Source: Phlegmacium glaucopus (lineage: Eukaryota; Basidiomycota; Agaricomycetes; Agaricales; Cortinariaceae). Taken from it: DNA of 64,000 bases. Of this stretch, positions 1 to 11,989 are shown piece by piece. Within the stretch, counting starts at the first letter, position 1, and the number at the start of each line of letters is the position of its first letter. A program made the position numbers and the translations under genes. Location: assembly GCA_015039465.1 (NCBI GenBank), contig MU130532.1:541582-605581 (forward strand). The letters are read 5' to 3'. A model generated the notes under the pieces. The model made no database searches and was not told the origin of the DNA. It saw nothing but the letters and a program-made list of their open reading frames with translations.

Positions 1-637
1 TTGATAACTATTGACACACTGCGAGAATAAACCTCTGCTGCTAATTCATCTGCAATTCCTGCTTAGTCGTGATCCTCCTGGACTTCCTAAATTGTCATAA
101 AGAGGGTGGGAAGGCTTCAGGTACCACGTGAATGATGGTTTTGGCAGTGAATGATAAGATAAGAGGTAGATGAGTGAGGATAGGGGACTGAGTGAGATCC
201 AGGAGCGAGGTATGGCAAGATAGATAGCTGAGGGGAAGACTTGTGGGTCCATAGCCACAACAACAATGACAAAGCCTTTGACATAATGGGAGATGTAGCT
301 GATGCGTCCATAAACGGGCCGTTCTTGAAATGATGGGCCATAGATGCGATCAAATGCGAGCCGATGACCGATGCGAATAGTAGATTGATCGCTTTGTTGA
401 ATCGCTAGCCAAGGAACGAATGGATGGTAGATGTTAAGGAGCATGTCAATGGTGTAAATGATGGATAGCATAGTGGAAGACATTGAGGATATGATGAGCG
501 ATGAGGAGGTTATCATTGAACGAATGGTTTTGTTGACCAGGAACGCGATTCAGGGCCGCTTCCAAAATAGGTAAGCAAATTCAAAGTCCGCTTATTTTCA
601 TGATGGCGACTTTTAAGCTTTCTTCTCACGCTACCAA

Positions 638-1363
638 TCAGTATTGGTGCGCGACAACGCGTTCCATTTTCCCATTCTTCCAGTGTTCATAACGTGGCAC
701 AACATCACGCTCGATACCATCTCTTTCCAAGGACTGAACAAATTCATTGCTCCCCAGTTCGCCTCCTCCATCGATCCTCAACTTAATCACCTTCTCTCCG
801 GTCTTTTGCTCCCAGCTGGCTTTTGTTATGCACCAAGCTTGGTAAGCTTGATCTTTTCTTGACAGACAATGGATTTTCAAAGCGTCAGAAAAGTCGTCAA
901 GGAAACTGATGAAATAGAGTTTCCCGTGAGGCGTGGTGACTGGGAAAGGACCACAGAGATCGCAGAAGACGAGTTCAAGTAATCGCGTTGACTTTGGTGT
1001 GGAGGAGGATGGATTTGGGGCACGAGAGTGTTTCCCGATGATGCAAGGTTCGCACTTGGATAGCTTATCGCCAGGGGGGAAAATGACACCTTTTACGGAA
1101 TGAAGTAGGTTCTTCGTAGCATCCTCACCAATGTGTCCCATGCGATGGTGCCACAGGTCCATCGATTCGCTGACTTTGCTGAAGAAAGCGGTCTCAACGG
1201 GATGAATCCCTGGTGCAGGAATGAACTTGACATTTACAAAGAAAAGCTTATTTTGTTGAGTGCCTTCGTAGATGTCTTCCCTAGAACCGTCTTTCATCTT
1301 TCTAGTTATCATGAATTTTCCATCCTCGAAAATACACCCCACCTTGCTGCCACTCGCAGTCAT
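638..1363 (-). pseudogene. Copia GAG-pre-integrase and integrase core
   Basis: The GAG-pre-integrase motif LWHHRMGHIG is followed by CEPCIIGKHSRAP, giving the HHCC zinc module. The RNase H-like core follows: CDLCGPFPVTT carries the first aspartate, FLDDFSDA lies between, and IDGGGELGSNEF holds the second aspartate region. The usual third block (a QQNG..E motif) is mutated to HWKNGKMERV and the frame stops at 638, so the catalytic triad is not intact here. Confidence 0.8.
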
Positions 1364-1972
1364 TCAACCAACTGACAAAAGGTTGACGCATGCGTTAGGA
1401 GCATGAAGACAATCACGAAGTTTGATGACCGTCGTCTTCCCTCTCAGAGTAAAACGCGCAAGACAGTCACCGCTTGCCATGGTTCGAAGTATTCCGTGGT
1501 TAGCAGTGGTCATATCTCGAGCCTGCGTCACCTCGTAAGTCCAGAAAACTCTTCTGTCTTTGAGCAAGTGAGATGATGTTCCAGAGTCTAGAAGATTCGC
1601 GAGATTTTGTTTGGAAAAGAATCCTGCGAAATTGGCAGCAGCCTGATCATAGTCGATTGAGGCGTTTGACATTTCATTGACACGCGTGGTCGTAGTATCG
1701 AATAGCGCACATGATAAATCACCCATGTAGGCGATATTGTCATCTGGCGAGGCCTTGATAAGACTGGAGACGGAGGATGAGGCGATATGGTCAGGAGGAT
1801 TTAATGAAGTCGAAGCGGCGGCCAGTTCTGGTGGGGCTTTTGCTTTTCCTTTTGATTTCGATGCCTGACCCTTCCCTTCCATTCCTCCACCTTTGGCGAA
1901 GCAATGGTCTTTATCATGCGATTTTCCCCCACAATTCAAACACAGGACGCCCAGAGGGTTCTTGTCATGTTT
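1364..1972 (-). pseudogene. Copia zinc knuckle and aspartic protease segment
   Basis: A CCHC knuckle (CLNCGGKSHDKDHC) lies at the start, followed by a lysine- and serine-rich linker. Then comes the protease core LLDSGTSSHLL, whose DSG is the catalytic aspartate triplet, and the typical end LHAPNACVNLLSVG. A single TGA separates it from the integrase reading frame, which continues without a shift at 1363. The zinc knuckle would bind RNA and the protease would cut the polyprotein. Confidence 0.8.
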
Positions 1973-2716
1973 TCAAATTGAATCACCTGCATGATTGCAG
2001 TATTCGGATCCAGGACCAGATTTGGAAGGTCTCGAGGACTCGATTCGTTGGCATTCAACGACTAATCGGTTGATTATACGATTCAACAGGGTATCAGGGG
2101 GAGCAGGAACTACTGCATTGAATTGACTGTCGGCGAAATCTTGATTGATTTGTGTAAGGAGCATTTGAAAATGGAGCCAGGAACCATTCGAGGGAAGTCC
2201 TCGAATGATTGAATGGACCATCTCATATTCGGAGTAAGGTACGTTCATTTCGATAAAACGTATATGACCTGTTTTGAATTCTCCGAGATATCTCTCTAGA
2301 TCACGATGATCCTTGAGTCTCACATTCGACAAACGATCACGAAGATCAAGTTGTGACATGACGTCCTTTCGACTATAGAGGTCCTTCAAAGTCTCCCAGA
2401 CGCTCCGAGCAGTGACCGCGACACCGTGAGGAAGTAGTGATAAAGTGACGGGAGTTATGCGTCTCTCTACGATGGTACATGCTTTAGAGTCAGACTTCCA
2501 CCATTCGCGAAACGCATTGATATCATCTGCAGATGAAAGTGCGGTAGGAATGGGTGGCTGAGGTTCAATTGGAAATGGCGAGTAAATATTGGCATCGCCT
2601 TCCACATGACCCCAGTATCCTTTACCTTGAAGAACTTGACTAATTCCTCGTTTCCAGGTCTCATAATTAGACGATCCAACGAGCAACTCTATATGATCGA
2701 GTTTGATGGTCGACAT
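1973..2716 (-). pseudogene. Copia Gag (UBN2/retrotran_gag type)
   Basis: The frame is open from 2821, but the methionine at 2716 (MSTIKLDHIELL) is the natural start because residues before it are low complexity. The protein has the copia gag pattern: a YETWKRGI block near the N-terminus, then WKSDSKA, VWETLKDLYS, RLSNVRL and a MVHSIIRGLP block. These are hallmarks of the UBN2 gag-polypeptide family, which builds the virus-like particle. The frame ends just before the zinc knuckle, which continues in a different frame, so a frameshift separates gag from the rest of the polyprotein. Confidence 0.8.
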
Positions 2717-2931
2717 GATGGGGAAGTGATTATATGTGCAAAATTGTTGACAGAAAATGAAAACAAAAGCGTGGAGTGGTCTCAGTAGACTCGAAGAATT
2801 GTTGACAGAGAATGTGAACAATTTAAATGTATGCGCGAGTATGAACGATATGAACTATCTGATTCGAGCGAGTTGTTCTAAGCGATCTCGCCTAGACTTG
2901 TGATTGATTATGTTGCTTGTGTTATCAAGCG

Positions 2932-2944
2932 GGGCCCATAACCT
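2932..2944 (-). promoter_or_regulatory. Probable primer-binding site of the half-tRNA-iMet type
   Basis: On the minus strand this reads AGGTTATGGGCCC, one change from the complement of the anticodon stem and loop of initiator tRNA-Met (GGTTATGAGCCC). Copia elements are known to prime from an internal tRNA-iMet fragment. It lies 215 bases upstream of the gag methionine and three bases inside the proposed LTR edge, as expected for a PBS. Confidence 0.5.
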
Positions 2945-2965
2945 CTTGAAGTCTAGGTGATAAGT

Positions 2966-3123
2966 CTCAGTGTTATCGTCAAAGAGACGGTGAACAACTA
3001 TGTTTATTATATACCTAGGTGATAAGTCTAGGTGACAATGACAACAAGTAAGTTGATAGTGTGATACAGTTTTAAAGTAATAGTCTTACCTCAGTGTTAT
3101 CGTCAAAGAGACGGTGAACAACT
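2966..3123. repeat. Exact 34-bp direct repeat inside the LTR
   Basis: The 34 bases at 2966-2999 recur identically at 3090-3123 (start CTCAGTGTTATCGTC, end GGTGAACAACT). The 90 bases between them contain further shorter copies of a TAGGTGATAAGTCTAGG-like motif. Confidence 0.9.
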
Positions 3124-3249
3124 GAGATAAGATGTAAACGCGAACAAGCTTCATATACCATATCTATGGTATCTACAGGAACAAACAGGCAGAGGTGGCG
3201 CGACGTAGAACATGTGATGAGACAAAAGACCGAATACGAACACCTTACT

Positions 3250-3440
3250 GTCACTGTCCTCTACTGTCAATCACTATAGTCTTGCTGAAGACTCTTCCTC
3301 TATCATCCTCATCCACATCCTCTACTCCCTTTGCTTTTTCAGCCTTTTACTTGTCACTGTCCCCTACTGTCAACCGCTGTAGTCTCACCAAAGACTCTCT
3401 CATATTCATCCTCATCCACCTCTACTCTTGCTCCCTACCT
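3250..3440. repeat. Imperfect tandem repeat of about 100 bp in the LTR
   Basis: Two copies are visible: one from about 3252 (CACTGTCCTCTACTGTCAA) and one from about 3355 (CACTGTCCCCTACTGTCAA). Both run on through a CTCATCCAC-rich pyrimidine tract with scattered differences. Confidence 0.7.
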
Positions 3441-3716
3441 CTGTGTGATACAAGTCAAGGTTACACCTTCCCTAAACAAACAACAGGGAGTCTCTTGACC
3501 TAAGGTCTGGTCCACTGCTCTCTGGTTGGTGTTTATATACAACAACAATGATTTATATCGTGATGGGACATCACATGGTGACAGAGGGTGTTGGGTAGTG
3601 CCATAGGCCTAGGTGATAATGTAGGGTTGTTGCATGATGGGTGAGATTGAGGTGACAGGTGGTGTTATGCATAGGCTGGGAGGTGTAGGGTAGGATCAAA
3701 TGGAGATCCCCTGACA

Positions 3717-4669
3717 TTGATGGCTGTCCCGTATTTCCTCATCCTAAATCCTTGATGGTACAGTACGGGTCAAAAACAGCAGTATACGGGTGTTTTCCTT
3801 CTCATCCAATTTGCCAGGATTTGCCTCAAATAACAAGTCTGAGTCAAATCATCATAAAATATATTATTGTTGGTTAGTTTTGAATGTTTTTGAAGAATCA
3901 TCTCAGACTTGTATTTCCCAGTCAGTTTGGCCCTTTGGTTTGTGTTGAAGGTACATCTGCTTCTATTATATCTATGTATGTAAAAAAATGATTAAATACA
4001 TGGTGGAGAGAACTTTGCCAGCACCACAAGTTGCAAAAGGTGGTGTTTGAAAATTAATGTCACATCAGTCACGTTCCCAGGCCAGCCGATTCACTCCACA
4101 ATGCTTGCATACTTCAAAGTTCAAACTCCGCTCACTGTTACATTCCATTATACATTACTCCGGTCCAGCTCCATCAGAGTTGTCTCCGGTAGTCCATACT
4201 CCGTTCCAGTACTTTCCCTTGTATCCAGACCTACTCTTCCTACATCCAACTCCAAGACTTCTCTGTATCATTCCAGCTCTTCCGACATTACTCCAAACCC
4301 ATTACCACATCTTCACTATAACAACTATTTCTTTGTCATCACTTTCCCACTATCAGTCAGCACACCCACTACGGATTATTCACCCAAGAATGCAGGACCT
4401 TCCGGGAGCAGAACGCAGCACTTTATATTTATCTTTTATATTTCAGTTGCTATTCCTTATTATTATTTAAGTACTCAAAGCTTGTATGTTTTCCTTAGTT
4501 TCCTCTTGTTCATCCTCTAAGTCACTGAGGCTTCCATCTTATTCCTTTCTCTTCCAGTTCCAAAATCAGGACACTATAGGAGCTGGGCGGCACAGCACAT
4601 ACGCTGAGGCCAAAGTCCTTTCCGTTACTTGTTCCGGTTCTGTTCCGTCCGTTCCAGAATTACTCTGAC
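3717..4669. other. Gene-free stretch, probably degraded transposon sequence
   Basis: No recognisable gene. Open frames over 4047-4520 are rich in Ser, Pro and Tyr and overlap in two frames. This is what a pyrimidine-rich, stop-poor tract produces, so they are not called. Confidence 0.5.
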
Positions 4670-4984
4670 TGTTATGAATGTCTGGTATGCTTAACGGCCC
4701 CCTTATTCTTTTCTCCCCTTTGTACTATACTTCCCCTTTCCCATTGCCCCCTCTTTACACCATCATTCCCCAACCTACCCTTTGCCCTGAACCTTGTACT
4801 ATATATAGCTATCACTCCCGCTCCCCTTATCTCTGACTCGTACCTCCACTATATAAGAGCCATACCCATAGCTACAATCCTTAGTTTAGACCTCCTGTAT
4901 CTTACGGTCTTAATCTATACCTGCTTGCTCAGAACCTGCTGTCCTCAGTCTTACCTGTGGGAATACAATTGCAACTGTACAACA
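4670..4984 (+). repeat. LTR-like segment, possible solo LTR
   Basis: It starts TGTTATGAATG and ends CTGTACAACA, with TG...CA ends and two TATA-like boxes (CTATATATAGC near 4800 and CACTATATAAGAG near 4852). The flanks do not show a clear 5-bp target duplication, so it may be the edge of a degraded element rather than a clean solo LTR. Confidence 0.4.
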
Positions 4985-6408
4985 GTCCCTAGTTACTTGG
5001 TGTATTAGGCCCAGCACCAAATGCGAGTGCAAGCTTATAGTTGCCGTAACACAAGACAGAATGTAACAATTGTGGGTTATAAGGATAAGACAGCAGTGAC
5101 CAATCTGTGGAACAGGAAGTCTGAATTGTGTTGATAAAACCTTCTCATCATTGTTGTAGATAAGAAACCACTTCTCATATCCTGTTGTGCTTTTGTTATT
5201 CTGCCCATTGTTCCTTGCCTAGTTGATGCTTTTTGATGTGGTTTAGCTGCATTTTGTTAGTGTTTTTGGGTGTGGTGGGGTTCCTTTCTCTGTGCCTGAA
5301 TCACATGACTGTATTATATAAGTGGCAAAAAGAGGCCTCCAAAATTTCTAACATTTTTTCTGAGTGTGTCAGTATAATTCCGAGTTCTCAGTATTGAGAA
5401 CTCGGTCTTTACAACCTGAGCCCACAAAATCAAAACAAGTCAGCATCTATTTGTGCGGTGATTGCCAGTCGGAGTCCCAAACCACACTGCAAATTCTGAG
5501 TTCTCGGTCTTTACAACCTGGGCCTGCAAAATTGAAAGGGTTGGCATCTATTCGTGTGGGTTTAGCTGGTCGGCTTCTGAGTAGTCCTCGGATCTCGGAC
5601 TTTGCACTACGAAGGCAGTTGTATTTAAAACTCAGCAGAAGTGCCAACATTTGGCTGCCCATCGAACCAAAAGTCCAGGATTCTCCACCATTTTTCTTCT
5701 ACCAAATGTCTCAAAACCAATAGGAGTCATTTACAGAGCCCTAGGAATTTAGTTAGAAAGCCTGGAGGAACAGTAACAACCCCAATGACCTACAACTGCA
5801 TGTCCCTGGATCAGCATTAAACTAAAAGTCTTGGTGTTACAATGGATATGCAGATAAGTGAGCTCCCTAATAGTATTGTAAGATATCTGATCAACACTTG
5901 ATCTGACAGAACTCGGATCTGCCGTGCTGAAGGCAACGGCCCACTCAAACCATCTAGTGCATTTGGAGCACTTTTCTCAAATTTTTTTTTTGGTTAATAA
6001 AAGAGTCAATAATATATTTTCTTACAAACTAAAAACTAAGGATTGACTATCTACTTCCCTTCTATCATTCCCAGTTTTCAGAATACTAAAAAGTGGTCAT
6101 GTTATTGAACTCAGCATTGAAGGTATTTTTTGAATACATAAGTTGGCTGGTTCCTAATGAACCTTACCAGGAAACTATCAAAGATAAGAGGTTCAACATA
6201 GATAAATGTCTAACTGTAGGACAACATGTATAACCACAGGTAAAGCATGTTTAATGTGTACACTACAGATAAGATAAGTGATTTTGCTAACTACAAAGGT
6301 GTATTCTGACAGGACTGCAGCCTGCCAGACTACCACAAGTTTAAAATACTAGCATTGGAGAGAAAATATTGAGGCAATGAAACAACAATGTGGGTTACAT
6401 TATAAGGC
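4985..6408. other. AT-rich intergenic region with one direct repeat
   Basis: No gene is supported. A 77-bp segment at 5396-5472 is repeated with changes at 5497-5573 (shared CTCGGTCTTTACAACCTG), so the 119-codon frame across it is a product of the duplication. The rest, 5580-6408, is AT-rich and leads into the 3' flank of the NLR gene. Confidence 0.6.
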
Positions 6409-9400
6409 CTATACAACCTCTAAAATCAAAAGTTCTCCTGATGCATATCCAAGGCAGATTTTAGACAAGTGGTAGCTGACAAATGTTGGCTTCTGGAAAG
6501 GTGGTGGAATCCAGATTTTATATGGCTTTGAGATGTGGAATATTGTGTCTTTATATATGTTAAGGCAAGATGGCTGTAATGAGTAATCTATTTGGCCAGT
6601 AGAATTGTGGATAAAAACACCATCAGGAATTGATGATGCAACAGGTATTTGACTGCCATCAGATAAAGATAGATCTGAGGTACATCCTTTTAGCTCTACT
6701 TCACAATTGCCTGTAGCTGTGTTCCAGATATATACAGTGTTATCTAAAGATGCAGACATAATATGCATACCATCAGGAGAGAAAGTGGCATCTTTGACAC
6801 ACTGTGAATGACCTCTAAGTTCCACCTCACACTCTCCTGTGGTTGTATTCCAGATCCGTGCAGTTTCATCCCAAGATGCAGACACAATATGCATACCATC
6901 AGGAGAGAAAACAGCAGAGTTAACCCATTCTGTATGGCCTTTGAGCTCTCCCTCACACTCTCCTGTGGCTGTATTCCAGATCCGTGCAGTTTTATCCCAA
7001 GATGCAGACACAACATGCATGCCATCTGGAGAGAAAACAGCAGATACAACCTGGTCTGAATGACCTTTCAGCTCTGCCTCACACTCTCCTGTGGCTGTAT
7101 TCCAGATCCATGCAGTGTGATCACCAGATGTTGACACTATGTGCATACCATCAGGAGAGAAGACAGCAGAGTTAACTGATTCTGAATGTCCTTTGAGCTC
7201 TATCATGCACTCTCCTGTTTCTGTATTCCATATCCGTGCAGTGCAATCATCAGATGCAGATACAATATACATCCCATCAACAGAGAATACAGCAGAATTC
7301 ACCCTGTCTGAATGTCCTTTGAGCTCTGCCTCACATTCTCCTGTGACTGTGTTCCAGATCCGTGCAGTATGATCACTAGATGCAGACACAAGATGAATGC
7401 CATCAAGGGAAAAGACAGCAGAGTTGACCTGCTTTAAATGACCTTTACACTCTGCCTCACACTCTCCTGTAGTTGTATTCCAAATCCATGCATTGTGGTC
7501 ATCAGATGTTGACACAATATGCATACCATCAGGAGAGAAGATGGCAGAGTTAACACATTTTAAATGTCCTTTAAGCTCTGCCTCACAGTTTCCTGTGACT
7601 GTATTCCAGATCCGTACAGTGTGATCATAAGATGCAGACACAACATGCATACTATCTGGAGAGAATACAGCAGATGTAACACAGCTTGAATGTCCTTTCA
7701 GCTCTGCCTCACACCCTCTTGTGGCCACATTCCAGATATGTACAGTGTGATCATTAGATGCAGATACAATGTGCATACCATTAGGAGAGAAGACAGCAGA
7801 GTTAACACATTTTGAATGTCCTTTAAGCTCTGCCTCACACATTCCTGTGACTGTATTCCAGATCCGTACAGTATGATCATAAGATGCAGACACAACATAC
7901 ATACCATCTGGAGAGAATACAGCAGATGTGACCTGATCTGAATGTCCTTTCAGCTCTGCCTCACAGTTTCCTGTAGCTGTATTCCAGATCCATGCAGTGG
8001 CATCATTAGATGCTGACACAATATGCATACCATTAGGAGAGAAGACAGCAGAGTTAACACCTTTGAGCTCTCCCTCACACTCTCCTGTGGCTGTATTCCA
8101 GATCCGTGCAGTTTCATCCCAAGATGCAGACACAACATGCATGCTATCTGGAGAGAACACAGCAGATACAACATAGTCTGAATGTCCTTTCAGCTCTGCC
8201 TCACACTCTCCTGTGGCTGTATTCCAGATTCTTACAGTCTTATCATAAGATGCAGAGACAATATGCATATCATCAGGAGAGAAGACAGCAGAGTAGACCC
8301 AGTCTGAATGTCCTTCCAGCACTGCTTCACACTCTCCTGTAGCTGCATTCCAGATCTGTACAGTGTGGTCATAACATGCAGACACAATATGCATACCATC
8401 AGCAGAGAAGGCAGCAGATTTGACTATATCTGAATGTCTTAGAACTGCTTCAGACAGGCTCCATGTTTTTCTTTTTCCCAAGCGGAGCTTCCATGGGCAA
8501 TTAATCCCACCTCCATATGTCTCCCAGATATCTGATTTTGCTGGCAGCCAAACTAATGCTGAAGGACATCCTTCAAGACTATTATTTTTAATAAAATCAA
8601 ATTTTTTTCTCAAGAACTGTTCAGCATCAATCACTGTCATTGTAAACAACCTTTGGGTCTAGGTTTCTGTTGTTAATACAATGCATCTGTAGCAACAAAA
8701 CAATAACTTACATTTGCCCAACTTCCTAGCTTATGCAGTGAATCCATTGCACTCCCCAACTTTCCTAAAATACTCAAACAATCCATCCATCGCAGAAGAT
8801 GTCTTTGGAAAAAATGCTTCAATTCATCAGATCCATGGTTATTGTCTGCATGAGTGAAGTGAAAAGCCCAGCTACTACAAGCATATGCAAGAGATTCAGA
8901 AATATCTCCACATTTCCTCTCCAACAAATAGTGTACCCTTTCCTTCTGTGACCATTCTTTCTCCATCAAGGCCAGACACTGAAGTGCTAGATGTTTATGT
9001 GAAATACAAGGGTCAAGATAGTGCTTTGGGGAATGAATTTGATTACTGATGAAATCATGGAAGGAAGTATGCAAGATTGAGATGGGTAAATCAGAGTCTT
9101 GAGATGGGATATATATCAAGGAATAAAGAGAAGAAAGGGCAGCTTCAGTGTGTTCTATGGGCATTTGCATCAAAGAACTGATGGCAGTCATAGAAAGAGG
9201 ATTATAGGCATATACAATAGCTGTAAGAACCATGCCTATATCTAAAGTCTCTCCCACATTTGTAGAGGCATAGGCAGCATCCAATATTCTTTCATAAAGA
9301 ACATCAAGTGGATAGGTTAGACCTGATGTTGATTCCAATGTAAAATTAACCACATCTGAAAGACGCCGAGGCATATAAGAGCTACCTCTCTGAGCAATAT

Positions 9401-10491
9401 ATTTGCAGACAGTTGCTGCATATATAAACAAAGTGCCAGACATGTTGACCAGCCTTTCAACTTCAGTCTGAGGAGGCCAGTCATGCCTCTTTAAACAACT
9501 TTGGCCATCAAGCAAACAGGCTCTGATATAGAGTTCAATATCAGCCTTTGCAATCTCCTTTTCAACCTCATGAAGAATGAAGTTTGAATGAGCCCAGGAT
9601 TTATTAAAGGACTCCAAGAGCCTCATTTCTGGACGGCTGGTAATGAAGAACTTCACTGGAAGAGAAGCATTGTGCTTTAAGATCATAGAAAGTAACTCAG
9701 TCACAAGGGACTGGTCAGAGCACTCATCCAGAGCATCAAGAACAATAACTGGGACAACTGCTACATCCCTAGTATCCTTGTATGCAGCTGTGAGTGGTCT
9801 AACAATGAAATTCAGGAATTGTTTGCCAATCCTCCAAGATGAGCAGTCAGGATGGGCTTCTACTACATCCAGGATGAGGTGGGAAAGGGAGGGAATATAC
9901 CTTGCCAACTGAAGGGAGATAGTGGGTATGATACAACGGACATCACTGGTATCCACCCGGAGATGAGAAGCGAAAAAGGTACCACCAAGGGATTGCTTTT
10001 CATCAAGCATCTCACTGAATGAGTAGGCAATTGTTGTTTTGCCAGTCCCAGCCATCCCGTTGAGCCAGTATACCTTTGGGGTTGTAGTATCACTGGCCCA
10101 TACTCGCAGTGTATCGAGGATTACTTGGCGAGTGTTCTCTGTACATGCGTTACGTGGAGCAGGAGATGCTGCGTCGTATTCCGCAAACTGAGCACGTGGC
10201 AAGAGTTTTTCACGTAGTGCATTCTATAAACAAGCGTTCAGCGATGATCATCTCATTTCAAAGATTATATATCCTTACTATCACTAATGTTTGAGACCTT
10301 TGCTCATTTCCATCAGGATTGGATGGCGCATGCCAGTGGATCTGGCACGGTGAGAACTGTCAGTACACAAACATCGGTTTTTATGCGGGTAGAATGATGC
10401 GTACATTGTTGGCCATGTTAAAGGTCGGCTGATGCAGACATACATCATGAGCACCTTGGAAGACAGAGAATCGGCTGTTTGGAAGTGACAT
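6409..10491 (-). CDS. NOD-like receptor: NACHT NTPase with 14 WD40 repeats
   Basis: Four exons join in phase 0: 10491-10405, 10356-10279, 10223-8712 and 8658-6409, with introns of 48, 55 and 53 nt. They give about 1308 residues. The short N-terminus has the FQGAHD...F pattern common at the front of basidiomycete NLRs. The NACHT domain has Walker A GMAGTGKTT (about 111-119), Walker B VIVLDALDE (about 214-222) and FFITSRP (about 247-253). After a helical spacer, 14 WD40 repeats of 42 residues start near 634; blade 4 lacks about four residues. Fungal NWD proteins such as HET-E/HET-D bind NTP and sense non-self through the WD40 surface, and some trigger cell death. The ligand here is unknown. The start is the methionine of exon 1 (MSLPNSRF), since upstream frames do not splice in phase. 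Confidence 0.88.
7000..8440 (-). repeat. Tandem 126-bp WD40 repeat array within the NLR gene
   Basis: The repeat unit encodes 42 residues with the fixed frame GHS..V.SAVFSPDGMHIVSAS.D.. (shown with gaps) ending RIWNTATGECEAELK. Neighbouring units are very similar at DNA level over the whole of about 6640-8440. Differences concentrate at the two residues after GHS and at the residues around the SAS.D turn, which in HET-D/E-type repeats are the hypervariable, surface-exposed sites. Confidence 0.85.
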
Positions 10492-11989
10492 CTGCTAAAT
10501 CGGCAGTAATTAGTCACGATGATGGTGAGTGCGCAATGAATACCGACCTCGGACGGGGCTTCTGGTGCTGAGCTAGCAGAACCAAGTTGCCTGGGCACGT
10601 CAGGTATCGATACTGAAAGTGGGACAGAAATTGGGGGAGGCGTAGGGTTTGTTTTTGTATTGGTATTCGTTGTGTTGGGTACACAGTTGACGCTGAATGT
10701 AGGAACCGGCAATGGAGGAGGATAGTCGAATGGCACATTACTGTTAAATATGTTTATAATACTATTCGACGATAGGACTTCGTTACCCACCTTGTTCCTG
10801 CGCCTGTCGCCTCCATACGGTAATCAGATCTTGAATGGACGCTGATCGACGATGGGCTGAGCGAGTCCGCTTTGGTTATGTGATTTTTCTTTGATAGCCT
10901 TTCCCTCGAAGCAACAGAGAGCGCTCAATGTTGGCTGTACGAGTTGGCTGTACGAGTTTGCTTCTTCCCACAGTAACGTCTGCTCGTGTACCGCAACATC
11001 CTTAGTATATATATATGACAACCCTTTACGCACACGATACAAAGAAGAAATCACATAGAGAATGGTCCCACGTAGTCTCCCCTTGATCTAAATGCGGCAG
11101 GAAGACACCTATATTGGTCTGTTTCACACCAATAATGTCCTAATTGGGCCCAATTAGGAACCGTATCAGCGATGTCAGCGCGTCCGGGTCCAAACAGCCG
11201 TTCGCGCATCCAAACCCAGGACCAAACAAGGACCAACTTGAAATGGACATACACACTGCCATTCACTCCTGTTCCACCGAGGAAACAACAGCCCACCTTC
11301 TCCATCCAGCCCATAACACCCACCCCGTTATCACCCCACAATTCCACACCCATATTCATCTCTCGCAAGAGGAAAGCTGCTGCAGTCGACGAAAATGGAC
11401 AACTCAGACATGAAATCGCAGAAACAAAAATCTAAACCATTGGGAACAATAGAAGAAAGAATGGACGTCAAGGAGTTAAAAATTACGTTCAGCGAGTTTT
11501 AGTATATTACGCGAGAATAAAACCACGAGATCTTCCTAGTTGACGCGACGACCGCTGTTTGGTCCAACATGTGACCCCAAAGTTGTGAAACGGTAAACCC
11601 ATGACCATACAAACTAGACTACCACTACTATAGCTTTTGATCCCTTTTGCTATCCCAAGTTCGACGAGGAGGCTTCAACGATATATTCGATTTGCCAACT
11701 ATCGCCAATGGTGTTGGTTATAGAAAAATGGCGACTTACCGAATCATTGGACCACAATGTTTCTTTCTTCTATCAGCCACGACACATGGCGTCTGGAAAC
11801 CGATAGGGCGAAAGGCAGAGAACCACAAGGGATAGAGAATAAAAAAACTCAATGTCAGGTTTGAACTCTTCATGAGTCTATTGGTGAGAGAAATTGCTAC
11901 GGTCGGTAAGACCAGGTAAGACCCCCGTTCCGGTAGCTATAGACGTCCGGATTGAGGCTGTCGCAGGTAGGTTGGTATTTCTCCATTTA
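10492..11989. other. Intergenic region upstream of the NLR gene
   Basis: Nothing is supported. The Pro/Thr-rich minus-strand frame above 10491 is not joined in phase to the receptor exons. Small overlapping frames at 11051-11435 on both strands show no domain. Confidence 0.5.

Larger units (their letters stand above)
1..2946 (-). mobile_element. Degenerate Ty1/copia LTR retrotransposon, internal region (cut by the window edge)
   Basis: Read on the minus strand the order is gag, zinc knuckle, aspartic protease, GAG-pre-integrase and integrase core, which is the copia order. The frame is broken between gag and the zinc knuckle and by a stop between protease and integrase. The integrase falls apart after its third acidic motif, near 640. 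From about 520 down to 1 no reverse transcriptase motif is recognisable, so this end is either heavily mutated or unrelated. The downstream LTR would lie outside the window. Copia order and decay are seen directly; inactivity is inferred from the stops. Confidence 0.85.
2947..3716 (-). repeat. Likely 5' LTR of the copia element
   Basis: The segment adjoins the probable primer-binding site. In minus-strand direction it starts TGTCAGGGG and ends CTTCA, so it has the TG...CA ends of an LTR. A TATA-like TATATAAAC box lies inside (about 3532-3540). Its boundaries rest on these ends only, because the partner LTR lies outside the window. Confidence 0.45.

Noticed and set aside
4047..4520. 157- and 137-codon overlapping plus frames
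   Set aside because: Low-complexity, two frames at once, no domain, in a pyrimidine-rich transposon-like stretch.
6744..8342. Many short frames on both strands over the WD40 array
   Set aside because: They are shadows of the repeat units in other frames.
6409..10202. Two separate genes, WD40 and NACHT
   Set aside because: The stop after the NACHT frame falls inside a 53-nt phase-0 intron (GTAAGT...TATTAAC...CCTAG), and the joined protein continues through the usual NLR linker.
10284..10790. 168-codon Pro/Thr-rich minus frame upstream of the NLR
   Set aside because: No donor in this frame joins the receptor in phase; the methionine at 10491 in another frame starts the typical N-terminus.
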